Assembly (NCBI RefSeq): GCF_047675955.1
Contig: NC_132909.1
Location: forward strand, 43,575,931-43,639,930
DNA: 64,000 nt
From: Chlorocebus sabaeus
Taxonomy: Eukaryota; Chordata; Mammalia; Primates; Cercopithecidae
Direction of reading: 5' to 3'
The number at the start of each line of letters is the position of its first letter. Position 1 is the first letter of the stretch. The translations under genes were made by a program, and so were the position numbers. This document shows positions 32,022-43,200 of this stretch, piece after piece. The notes beneath the pieces are model-generated. The model had not been told where the DNA came from and did not search any database. It saw nothing but the letters and a program-made list of their open reading frames with translations.

Positions 32022-32442
32022 ATTTAAAAAAAAAAAAAAAGTTTGGTCCATCCATATAATGGGATATTATTCAGTCATAAAAGGAATGAAGCAATGATCC
32101 ATGCTACAGTGCAGATGAACCTCAAAAACATGGTGCTGAGTGAGAGACCTCAGACTACAAGAGGTCACAGGGTATGATATTTCATTGATATAAAATGTCC
32201 AGAACAGGCAAATCCGCAGACAGGAAGCAGATTAGTGGTTGCCAGGGGCTTGGGGAGGGAGGAGGAATGAGGAGAGACTGCTGATGGGGATGAATCTCCT
32301 TTTGGGAAAATGAAAATGTTCTGGAACCAGATAGAGATGATGATTGTGCAACACCGTGAATGTACTGAATACCACTGAGCAGTCCACTTTACATACAGTA
32401 ATATTATATATATATACACAAAATAGAGGAAGACTCTGTCTG

Positions 32443-33090
32443 TACTGTATCCTCCCACGTTCAAGCGATCCTCCCGTCTCAGCCTCCTGAATAGCTGGGA
32501 CTACAGGAACACACTACCATGCCTGGCTAATTTTTTTTTTTTTTTTTTTTTTTGAGATAAAGAGTCTCACTCTGTCACCCAGGCTAGAGTACAGTGGTGT
32601 GATCTTGGTTCATTGTAATTTCTGCCTCCAGGTTTAAGCAATTCTCTTGCTTCAGCCTCCTGAGTAGCTGGGATTATAGGTGTACACCACCACACTGGCT
32701 GATTTTTATCTTTTGTATTTTTATTTATTTTTTGAGAGAGAGTCTCACGCTGTCACCCAGGCTGGAGCGCAGTATTAGGATCTTGGGTCACTGAAACCTC
32801 CATCCCCTGGTGCAAGCGATTCTCCTGCCTCAGCCTCCCATGTAGCTGGGACTATAAGTGCACACCACCATACCCAGCTAGCTTTTGTACTTTTTAGTAG
32901 ACAGGGTTTCACTATGTTGGCCAGGCTGGTCTCAACTCCTGGCCTTAAGTGATCCGCCCACCTTGGCCTCCCAAAATGCTGGGATTACTGGCTTGAGCCA
33001 CTGCACCTAGTTGCCTGGCTAATTTACTATATAGCCCAGGCTGTTCTTGAACTCCTGGGCTCAAGGCATTCTCCTGCCTTGTGCCATAAG
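32443..33090 (-). mobile_element. Cluster of broken Alus
   Basis: Fragment 32,443-32,530 is followed by a right-monomer copy (32,531-32,700), a fuller AluJ/S (32,713-33,012) and a left-monomer end (33,013-33,090), in a nested order that I cannot fully resolve. Confidence 0.7.
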
Positions 33091-33208
33091 CCAGCACAAC
33101 CTGCAAAAACAGTTAAATGTTAATTTCACCTCAAAATAAAAAAATCTGGGCAAATAACTCCCCTCACTCCCAGGAGCACGGAGGCTGGTCCCCTCTAAGA
33201 ACGCAGGG
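33091..33208. other. Unique spacer
   Basis: No feature recognised. Confidence 0.4.
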
Positions 33209-33506
33209 ACCAGCTGGGTGCGGTGGCTTAGGCCTGTAATCCCAGCACTTTGGGAGGCCGAGGTGGGTGGATCACAAGGTCAAGAGTTCAAGACCAGCCT
33301 GGCTAACACAGTGAAACCCTGTCTCTACTAAAAATACAAAAAATTAGCTGGGTTCGGTGGCGGGTGCCTGTAATCCCAGTTACTTGGGAGGCTGAGGCAG
33401 AAGAATCGCTTGAACCTGGGAGGTGGAGGTTGCAGTGAACAGAGATTGCACCACTGCACTCCAGCCTGGGCGAAAGTGCAAGACTCCGTCTCAAAAAAAA
33501 AAAAAC
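33209..33506 (+). mobile_element. AluS/Y
   Basis: CAGGGACCAG occurs before the head and after the tail. Confidence 0.9.
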
Positions 33507-33899
33507 AACAACACAGGGACCAGGACACCTGGGTGCGTGGGGGAGTCTGCCCCTGGGAGGGCTGGGAGGATTCAAGGAGCAGGCTGCTGAAGGCCTCATG
33601 TGCTGATGGAGCATGCAGTTCCTTCCTCTGTAGGAAAGGCCAGGCTGGAGGAAATGATCAGTGGAGGGGATGGGGACTCAGGCTTCCATCATGTCATCTG
33701 GCTCAGGATTTGGGGACTGCATCCTCATGCTGAAGACCCTGCCACAGAGGGGGCCCCTGTGGGCATGGCAGGGAGGGTGGCAGCCATCTTTGGGATGGCT
33801 CACAAAGGGGACAGAGGAAACAACAAAGACACAGCACGTGGCTCCTGTAAGTCATTTTACTTTGAATATATAGGAAACGAAATCCACAAACAGGAAGCT
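33507..33899. other. Unique sequence just beyond MAU2 3' end
   Basis: Includes the GT-rich (minus strand) stretch expected past a cleavage site; no gene recognised. Confidence 0.5.
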
Positions 33900-33917
33900 A
33901 TGTTCTATGGTTACGTC

Positions 33918-33923
33918 TTTTAA
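33918..33923 (-). promoter_or_regulatory. MAU2: Probable distal MAU2 polyadenylation signal ATTAAA
   Basis: The minus strand reads ATTAAA here. Beyond it, at about 33,830-33,860, the minus strand is GT-rich (GTGCTGTGTCTTTGTTG), as expected downstream of a cleavage site near 33,900. Confidence 0.5.
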
Positions 33924-34422
33924 TCAATGTTCTGTATTTACAAATTGTCTTTTTTTCCCTAAGTAAAAGCACCAGCTGAAAAGTTATAGGCTACTAAAAC
34001 CATTACGATATTACAAACCCATTAAAATACATTATGCCAAACATACTTATTAAAAACCTTAACAGAATAGACAACTGACAATGCAACCAACAAATTGAGC
34101 CACCATGCTGGTTGGGTGGCAGTTCCAATTTCCCTGCCTGCTTCTGATAAACGGGGCTGGGAGTGCTTCTCCCGGGGAGAGGACCCTTGCCCACCGGCAG
34201 GCAATTTCAGGGACAGAGCTGGGGAAAGACAGCTGTCTGAAGGAAACACGGCAGCCTCACTTCCTGCTGTAGGTGGCTTCCTCGTCAGACCTCCTCAACC
34301 CACAGGCCACAGGACAAGGGCACAGGCATACAGGAGGGTCTGGCCAGCTTTCAGCTGTTCATCTGTCAACAGAATGCCTTTCGGCGACCTCCTTGTCCTC
34401 ATCCACTAAAGGGTCTGGAGTT

Positions 34423-34428
34423 TTTATT
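34423..34428 (-). promoter_or_regulatory. Candidate internal poly(A) signal AATAAA in MAU2 3' UTR
   Basis: A canonical hexamer on the minus strand, about 2.4 kb after the stop codon. Whether it is used cannot be seen from the sequence. Confidence 0.35.
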
Positions 34429-34492
34429 TCTTCCTAGACACTTAGCTATAGAAGACTGTGTGATGTGTCCTCAGGGACTTGCTGTCTGCCTT

Positions 34493-34656
34493 CGTTTTAT
34501 TTATTTATTTTGACACAAAGTCTCACCATCACCCAGGCTGGAGTGCAGTGGCGCGAACATGCTCACTGCGGCCTCAATCTCCTGGGCTCAAGTGATCCTC
34601 CTGCCTCAGCCTCCCAGTTAGCTGGGACTGCAGGCATGCGCCCCCGTGTCTGGCCT
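34493..34656 (-). mobile_element. Old Alu monomer in MAU2 3' UTR
   Basis: A single monomer with a (TTTA)n tail, in sense orientation relative to MAU2, so its tail supplies AATAAATAAATAAAA to the transcript. Confidence 0.78.
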
Positions 34657-34772
34657 CTATTCTTGCAATTGAATGAGACACTATGAGGCGCTGAGTGACT
34701 CACAAGAAGGTACTTATCAAAAGCTTTGTGTCATCAGAAGATGCGGCCGTGGAAGGAGGTTCAAAGCTTGCA

Positions 34773-34803
34773 CACACGCACACACACACACACACACGCA
34801 CAT
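34773..34803. repeat. (CA)n microsatellite in 3' UTR
   Basis: Interrupted by CG at two points. Confidence 0.9.
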
Positions 34804-36823
34804 GATTTGGCTTCCATAAAGCTCGAGTAGAATATTAAATATCGAGTACTGAGTTTTTAATTGTAAACTTAAGATCTCATCCTTAACTTTACATATACAT
34901 AGATAACGGGGTGGTCATGAAAAGCACTTTAACATCAGGACAGATGTTAAGTTCTGAGGTTCTGTTTTCAACTGCTCTACATACAAAATGCCCTACAAGC
35001 AAAGAAAGGCTTAAATAAATAGATGGGGATGAACATGATGCACGCCGTGGTGACACGAGTGTGGTGTGCAGGGGTCAGACAGTGCGGGACCCAGGTGGGC
35101 AGGAGCACATTGTGGAGACACAAGTGGTGGCATCTCAGTGATGTAGGGGAGGATCTGAGGGGCTCCTTCAAGGTGGAGCTAGCAGAGGCCATGGCTCAGG
35201 AGGAAGACGGGACAGGGACAGCTTGTGGGTCAGTGCCACACGCTCTCCTATTGGCCTCACGGGTCTGGGGGCAGCCCCGGGTAGCACAGGACAGGGCCAG
35301 GCTCTCCCCCTGGAGACCCAGAGATGGTGGTGGTCCTCTTAGGACAAACCCTCACCAGCTCTGCCCTCTGACCAGCCTGTCACTGGTGCTGATGTCAGGT
35401 AGTGGCCAGTGAGGAAGGGGGTTATTGACAGCCCTGCCTATGGCTAAGGCACACCTAGCCTCGGAGCCCTGAGCAGCTGACCTGAGCAATCCAGCATCCC
35501 TTCAGTCACAGACGCCAAAGCTCCCAGAGGCAGCTCCACCAAGCAAGGGTGACAAGACCTGAAACCACCACCTGCCCTGACGAGCACGACCCCCACCCCC
35601 TGCAGCAGGGAGAGGCTCCTGGGCCCCAGAAGCTGGAGGGGATGGTGTCTTGAGTCCTGACACCTGCTGCTGATATCTTGACCCCGGCCCCCCAACTCAC
35701 AATGCCACACTGTGACCACTGGGGCACCGCCTGATTATCAAGAAAAGTGGATACAACCAAATGCTGCTCTCTGGGCCCAGCGGAGACTCCCTGGGGCCTC
35801 GCTAGGGTGGGGGTTTCACACTATGCCCCAGAGACCCAGCAGGGAAAGCAAGGCGGCAGGGTGGGGGACTAAGAGGCTGAGCCTACAGACGTCCTTTGCA
35901 GGGAAGGCCACAGATCTGCCAGGAAGAAAGTCCCTGGGCTCCAGATCTGGGGGGCAGGGAGCCCGTGCCATGCACTCTAAGCTAGCTGAGGAGGTGATCT
36001 CAAATTTGGGAGAGAAGCCCACTCCCCTGCTTCCTGCCCCTCAGCAGCCACAAGATGGGGGAAGGTGGCTGGTGCAACAGGAGCCTCAGCTCCCAGCTCC
36101 AGCTCCACAGATCTTCACCGCACACCCGTGTGCACGCACATGCACACCCGTGTTTACAATCACCTGCACCCCCACGGCGGGATGGCGAGTCCGGTCAAGG
36201 TGCAGATGTTTGGAAGCTGAGTTCCTGGGTCCCTGAGGGTTCCTGACCAGAGGCCCTGGCTGCTGCAGGGACCAACGCTGGAGAGAAAGCTGGGAAAAGT
36301 GCTGGGATCTGTGCTTCGTCCCACACGTGGGCCATTACTTCTTTCCTCCAAATTCAGGCCAGAAATGGGTGTCTGGGCTCTGGAAATTGCCTTGAGCAGA
36401 GGAAACACTCTACTCCTGCTCGGCATCAAGGCCTGGGCGATGGAGAGTCAGGCATGGTGCCCCTGGGGCACCGCCTGCCCTGGCACACAGGATTAGGACC
36501 TGCTGGAGGCCTGTACCCTACTTTGGGCCGACGTGACCCAGATGCAGAGGCACGACTGGCACTGAGGTCCACTCTGAAGGATGGCTCTGGAGAGACAGCG
36601 CCTGTGTGCCACCTGTGAGCCTCTGCAGTGGGGGTCCTGGTGCAAGGTGGGAACGGCTGCCACCCCTCCTGGGAGGGCAGGGACTGGCCCCGCACATTCC
36701 CAGAACTTGGAAGCTCTAGAGACAGTCAGGAAGGAAGCACGCCTCGGGGGCAGGCTTGAGTGCCGTCTGGGTGGAAGCCGGAGACGCGCAGGCCCTGTGG
36801 AGCTGGACGGCCCCATCAAGGCC

Positions 36824-36898
36824 TCACAGGAGGCTGGCCAGGCTGGTGTTGGGTCCATTCTGAGCTTGGAACTGCACAGGGGGTGGACCGTCTGTCCA
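36824..36898 (-). CDS. MAU2: MAU2 terminal coding exon, residues 590-613 and stop
   Basis: After the acceptor CCCACAG the exon encodes WTDGPPPVQFQAQNG through SLASLL and a TGA stop. The same exon continues into the 3' UTR. The C-terminal tail is hydrophilic and lacks TPR character. Confidence 0.96.
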   Translation of the reverse strand, partial: WTDGPPPVQFQAQNGPNTSLASLL

Positions 36899-39800
36899 CT
36901 GTGGGAAAGAGAGGACATGAGAGTCAGGCACCATCGGCTGTTCCCAGGGAAGAAGAGGTGGGAATGCTGCCCTCCTTGGGCTGCTCACCCAACCGGGACC
37001 CTGTTCTCCACACCCCAGTCCAATGCGCCTTGAGGAGGCACCTGTGTCCCTTGCTAGGGTGGGGGTGCCCGTGGCCATCTCCCCCATCAGAGAGCACTCC
37101 CGAGGCTGAGTTAGGGTTTGTTGGACAAAGAGAAATACAGCCAAGGTGCCCCCTTCCTCTTGCAGGTGGGGAGCCCGCTGGTCCCCGATCCCATCCTCAC
37201 ACCCACACCCGTACCGTGATGAGGTTGTGTTCGGGGAGGCTGCAGGCCTCAATGTGGTCCTGAAGCAGCTGCTGCGAGAAGTTCTGGTGCATCTGGGCGG
37301 CTTCATGGGCGTCCATGGCGTTCCCACAGGCTTTATTCAGGTCTGAGAGTGGGACATGAGCATGGGGACCCACCTTGCCCTGTCACTGCCCAGGCCCTCC
37401 CACTTGGTGCAGATGGAGCCCCAAGGTCAAGTCCCAGCTGAACCGGTGGATCTCTGGGAGCCTGGCACGTCACTGGCCCTGAGCCCTGTCTTGGGATCAC
37501 AAAGCCCATGCACCAGCTGCTCTCACAGGGCAGAACAGGGCTGGTTGGGCAGTGAAAGCCCAATGCCAGGCTTCTCGCCAGCACTCCAGGGAGCCTATGG
37601 CTAGCCCTCAGGCAAACAGACGTCTGACGCCCATCCTGAGGCAGCAGCCCCAGGCAACCCACTGCACATGGAGCACCCCGTCTCCTGTCACCTCCCCAGG
37701 GCCCTGGAGGAGTCTTGGACCTCAGTTTCGTAATCTGGAAATGCGGGAGCTGCGGTAACAGCACTGATACTCGCTGAGTGCCCGCACTGCTCCCAGAGCA
37801 AGCTGGCCAGCCCTGCCCAATAGGCATGGCTGCTGTCTGCCTTCCTGGGATGAAGCGAGGCTCACAGCCCAAGTCTACCAGATACCAAGTCTCACCCTCT
37901 GGGTCCTGTAGAGACTGAACCAGACCCCGAGTCAAGTGGATGCCACAAATGCACCCACTGCCCTCAACCAAGGTCTCCTGAGGAGCACCCCCTACCCATG
38001 CTAGAATTGGGGCTGTGGCCCACGGAGGCCTAGTCCGAGCTAAGGCTGAGCAGGACGTGCCCAGCAGCCTTAGATCTCTCGGAAGGGCCAGGCTGGGGTC
38101 GGGGAAGAGGGGTGGCCATTGCACTCACCTCGCAGCAGTGCTGACGACCACAGCTGTACCGACATGTCTGGGATCTTGCTGGCGAGCTGCATGGCAGGTA
38201 CCACCATGTTGTTACTCTCCTGGCAAGCAAGAGCAGCAAGAGGGAGTGAGGAGCCCGGACCCCACCTGCCGAACCCAGCCCAGGCTGGGGTGGGGATAAC
38301 TTACTGAACCCAGCCCAGACTGTGACCTCCTTCTGCATCTGGTGAACTCCTATGCTTACCTCAGAGCCCATCTCAAATGGCCCTCTCTGAAGTATCACTG
38401 AAAAACAAACTGCCCTCACTTCTGGCTCTGCAGGTACCTACTCACGGGGCATGGCCAATGGACAACTCTGGGGGCTTCTATCTTTTCAAGCGGAGAAAAA
38501 GCACTGATGGCAGTTAGCCCTGGACCCACAATGGGGGCTGATCAGAAATGAAGATTCGTTTAGCGTTCCGGGTTCCAGGTTCTGAGAGGGGCAGCAGCCC
38601 CTCCAGTTTGTCTTCCACAATTGAGTTGCCTCTCGTGGGAGGCCCCGGCAGACACGTAGGGGCTTTGGGGGCACCAGCATGCAGGAATCCTCCAATCCTG
38701 AATCCCCGCTTGGTGACTGCACAGGGCCACCCCAGTTGCAGCCCTAGCATCCTCAGGATGTGGCAGGAAGAGCTCAGTAAGAGCCATCAGGGCCCATAAA
38801 TGCCCATCCCTGTCACTATGGCAAGGGCCTGGAGCCAGTGGACAGGAGCCGGTGCTACACAGGCCACATGGCGACCAGCAGTGCTGGGCTGACCCTGTCT
38901 GGGCCGAGGACTCAAAGCCCTGTCAGCCTGGATGTGGGGTTCAGGTAAGGCCTGGAGAATTCCCTAGATGGTAGCTCCTGGCAGCCCAGGGAGCCCTTGG
39001 GAAGTCAAGATGGACACATCCCCAAAACCGACTCCTGAGAATTGGCTTTGATGCCACCAAATACTTGTCCAGAGTACAGAGATGCTCCTCCTGAGACACA
39101 AAGCCCAACAACTCTACGCTGCCCTGTAGCTGCACCTTGAAAGTGGGCTCCAGGTGGGTCTTGGAGCTTTTTAAAATTCACCAAGCCCTTCTGACACCTC
39201 ACAGCAAGAAAAACTGTTCTCTCCCGCTAGGCCTGGCTTATTGTGAGCCGGGCTGGCCTCTCTGCAGAAAGCCAAGGGCCTCTGTCTGAAAGCAGCCTGG
39301 GGAAGGAGACTCCTCCTTCAGCGCTCCTGGGTAGGTTCTCCCAATGCCAGCTTGGGGTACCCCACAGAATCTGGTTTTGAAGACTTGAGTGATCCTGGGG
39401 GGTGTCCCGCTCGTGTGGACACTCTAGCCTAACAGGCTCAGGACAGGGCATCCTAAGCTCTTCTGGGCCCCTGGACCCTCACCTGAGCCCATCTGACATG
39501 CCCTGAGGCCACCTGCTCTGTCCAATGGGGACATACAGCCCTCACTGTGCTCAGAGGCTGAGGGCAGGGTGGCAGCACATTCTAGAAGGAGCCAGCTACA
39601 GGTTTTGACGGGGTGGTGGCATCCCCAGTACTGAGGCCAAGGCCCACCAGGGCCTGAGCTGCAGGGCCCATTCGTTGGCCTCTGCAAAGGTTTACCACAC
39701 AGTTGTGTGTGTGTGTTGTGGTGGGCAGGGGCAGGCACCAGGTTTGTTAACAGCATTCACGCTGAGGGAGCCCTCAGATCCCGTGAAACTTTACAAGCCA

Positions 39801-40232
39801 AGACACATATCCTGCATTATCTATCCTGTGGACATGGCTACAGTGAGAATGGTTAAACTACAGAGTAGATGGTGCTTCAAAACACTCACTGCCATTAAGG
39901 GGGAAAAAAAAAAAAGCTTCCAATACAGTGGTGTGGAGAAAGGCAAATATAAAATTACCCGGTGGCTCACGCCTGTAATCCCAGCACTTTGGAAGGCCGA
40001 GGTGGGCAGATCACCTGAGGTCAGGAGTTTGAGACAAGCCTGGCCAGCGTGGTGAAACCCCATCTCTACTAAAAATACAAAAATTAGCCAGGTGTGGTGG
40101 CGTGTGACTATAATCCCAGCTACTTGGGAGGCTGAGGCAGGAGAATCCATGGAACCTGGGAGGTAGAGGTTGCAGTGAGCCGAGATTATACCACTACACT
40201 CTAGCCTGGGCAACAAAGCAAGACTCCATCTC

Positions 40233-40263
<31 letters not shown>

Positions 40264-43200
40264 ACCAAACAGGCTGACAAGCAAAACCTCCAGGTGGGAG
40301 GGGTGGGCAGCGGGGAGGGATGGATGACAGAGAAGTGCTATTTTTTTGTTTGGCTTCTCAACCTTTTAATTATGAACATGTCATATTTTATAATCTAGAA
40401 AAATAACAACTTCTTTTTTTTTTTTTGAGACAGGATCCCACTGTGTTGTCCAGGCTGGAGTACAGTAACATGATCACAGCTCACTACAGCCTCAACCTCC
40501 TGGACTCAAGTGATCCTCCCACCTCAGCCTCCCAATTAGCTGGGACCACAGGCATGAGTTCCCACAATGGCTAATTTTTTTGTTTGGTTTTTGTAGAGAT
40601 GGGATCTCACTATGTTGGTCAGGCTGATATTGACTTCCTGAGTTCAAATGATCCTTCCATCTCTGCCTCCCAAAGTGTTGGGATTACAGGCCACTCGAGT
40701 CACTGTGCCTGGCTGGAAAATATCTTGTTATTATTATTATTATTATTATTTTTTTTTTTTTTTGAGACGGAGTCTCGTTCTGTAGCCCAGGCTGGAGTGC
40801 AGTGGCCAGATCTCAGCTCACTGCAAGCTCCGCCTCCCGGGCTTACGCCATTCTCCAGCCTCAGCCTCCCAAGTAGCTGGGACTACAGGCGCCCGCCACC
40901 TTGCCCGGCTAGGTTTTTTTTTGTATTTTTTAGTAGAGACGGGGTTTCACCATGTTAGCCAGGATGGTCTCGATCTCCTGACCTCGTGATCCGCCCGTCT
41001 CGGCCTCCCAAAGTGCTGGGATTACAGGCGTGAGCCACCGTGCCCGGCCAAATTTTTGTATTTTTAGTAAGAGACGGGGTTTCACTACGTTGGCTAGGCT
41101 GGTCTTGAAACTCCTGACCTCAGGTGATCTGCCCGCCTTGGCCTCCCAAAATGCTGGAATTACAGGCTTGAGCCACTGTGCCTGCCCAAAATATCTTCTT
41201 TAAAAAAAAAAACAACAAAAAAAACCAGGCTGGGCGCGGTGGCTAACGCCTGTAATCCCAGCACTTTGGGAGGCCGAGGCAGGTGGATCACAAGGTCAGG
41301 AGTTCAAGACCATCCTGGCTAACACAGTGAAACCCCGTCTCTCTACTAAAAATATAAAAACATTAGCTGGGCGTGGTGGCAGGTGCCTGTAGTTCCAGCT
41401 ACTCGGGAGGCTGAGGCAGGAGAATGGTGTGAACCCGGGAGGTGGGGCTTGCCGTTAGCCAGGATTGCACCACTGCACTCCAGCCTGGGCAACAGAGTGA
41501 GACTCCGTCTGAGAAAAAAAAAACTTTAAGACCTCGTGAGATCAGGAGAGTGAGAGTAGGCAAGGAATTGACAAGAAGGACCGAGGTGGCCAGTCCCACC
41601 AGAGACCAGCTGACCTTGGGTGGGGACCAACTCCAAGGGCCACTTGTACCCTGAGAGGACACTGTGCAAGCTGGGCAAGAATGAAATGTTTGGGAGTCTG
41701 ACTGAGAGGAGGCACCTCTCTGCCCCTCGGGTGTCAACACATAGGATGGGGTGCCTGCGTCATCCCCACTAGCTCAGGGCAGCTCCTTTGGTTCTGGCTT
41801 CAGCTCCCCGAGCCCAGGGGCTCTGCCTGCCCGATGTCTGAGGCCACACCCATCAGGCCTCCTGCCTGCCCCCACACCCTCTGTGGGTGCCCAGCTCCCC
41901 TGGCCCTGCCTGCCCAGGCTGTGGGAATCAGGGTGTCCACCTAGACGTGCTCTTCGAGGGGCGCAGGATGAACAGTGCCATGCCACCCCTAGGCTGCTGG
42001 CCAGCTCCTGTCCCTCAGCCAAGCCCCACAGGCACCCAAGCAAGCGGCCCAGGCCAGGGCACTCACCCTGTGGTTTCCCAGCACATAGAAGATGTGGCCC
42101 AGGAGCACAAGGGAGCAGGCTGTGAGCCGGTTCAGGTCCTCGGCATTGGACATCTTCAGAGTTTCCCGCAGAAATCGCCTGACAAGGAGAATGAGGACGC
42201 TGACGCCTGCAGGACGGGGCCTGGGCTACCCTGAGCACGGCCCACATGCTGCCCCCTGCCCCACACTCACTTGGCCTCGTTGTAGCGTCCCTGGAAGAAG
42301 GAGAAGAGCCCACGCACGTAGAAGGCAGCCGCTCGGAGGCAGTGTGAGCTGCAGGGAGAGTGCAGGGTCATGTGGGGTGGGGATTTTGAGAAAGGTGGTT
42401 TACAAAACAGCGGTGGGCAGCTGGAGGGGATTTCTGAGAGACCCCTGCTGCAGACTATCTGCGAGGAGGGGTGTGGGGCGACAGGGTGCAAGGGGCAGTT
42501 GGGGGCCCCATCCCAACAGCATGGGGAGCCTAGGCCATGCGTGGAGTGGTGCCCGGAGTGGCTCACCTGACAGGGAAGCTGTGGTCTGGGTTGATCCTCT
42601 CCAGTAGACTGTAGAGCTGAGGAGGGGAGGAGGCGGAGAAGAGCCAGTCAGCATCATTCTGCATCTTCACAGGAGAAAGGTCCCCGAGACACACTGCAGT
42701 GCATGGGGATTTCTCTACACCCCTATAGGGACTATGGCCCCCAGGTGGGGCCTGGTGACTGACCAGCAAAGAGCGGCCTCTGGTGAGAAGGGCCAGGGGC
42801 AAGACTCTCATGCCCTCAGCCAGCCCTGTCTGTGCCACCCTGTCCTGTGGTAGATGACGGGGCCTGGGCGTCCAGAAGGCCTTTGTATGGTCAGAGTGGC
42901 ACTGAGGGGCTGGCCTGGCAGTGCGTAGATTGGCAGGCTGGGGCCCGTGAGCCCTGTGGGCTGCTGGGGGTGAGTGGGTGGGATTTCTCTGGAGGTGCAG
43001 GGACCCCAGGAGGCTTGGATGGGGGCGTGACCTGATAATTTAGATGCCCTCTGGCTGCAGAGGCACAGGGGAGCCAAACTCCTCCTCAACAATGCGAGCC
43101 CACATCTGGCATCAGACGACCCAGCCAGGGCTGGGTTTTCTTTTTCTTTTGAGACAGGTTCTTGCTCTGTCGCCCAGGTTGGAGTGCAGTGGCCCGATCA

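Larger units (their letters stand above)
31300..32405 (+). mobile_element. L1 3' region, split by two Alus
   Basis: 31,300-31,410 (CAGCACTATTCACAG, ATGTCCATAAAACAATGG) and 32,040-32,405 (ATAATGGGATATTATTCAG, GTTGCCAGGGGCTTGGGGAG, ATGTTCTGGAACCAGATAG) match the 3' end of an old primate L1. No intact ORF. Confidence 0.8.
33900..36823 (-). other. MAU2: MAU2 3' UTR
   Basis: This is the non-coding continuation of the terminal exon, about 2.9 kb. With 613 codons this gives an mRNA near 5 kb, the size I remember for human MAU2. The stretch is mostly unique sequence, Alu-poor apart from one old monomer (34,493-34,656), and holds a CA repeat. The 3' end is inferred from the distal ATTAAA and the GT-rich stretch beyond it; nearer signals exist at 34,423-34,428 and 34,856-34,861. 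Confidence 0.7.
38220..42066 (-). other. MAU2 3.8 kb intron
   Basis: Positions 38,220-39,954 and 41,524-42,066 are unique sequence where I see no further feature. The centre (39,955-41,523) is a cluster of Alus listed individually. Confidence 0.7.

Noticed and set aside
37333..38124. 263-codon open frame on the minus strand covering a whole MAU2 intron
   Set aside because: It is not in the exon frame; reading on from exon 38,129-38,219 meets TAA within about 19 codons. The open frame starts at GTG, is proline-rich and GC-driven, and resembles no family.
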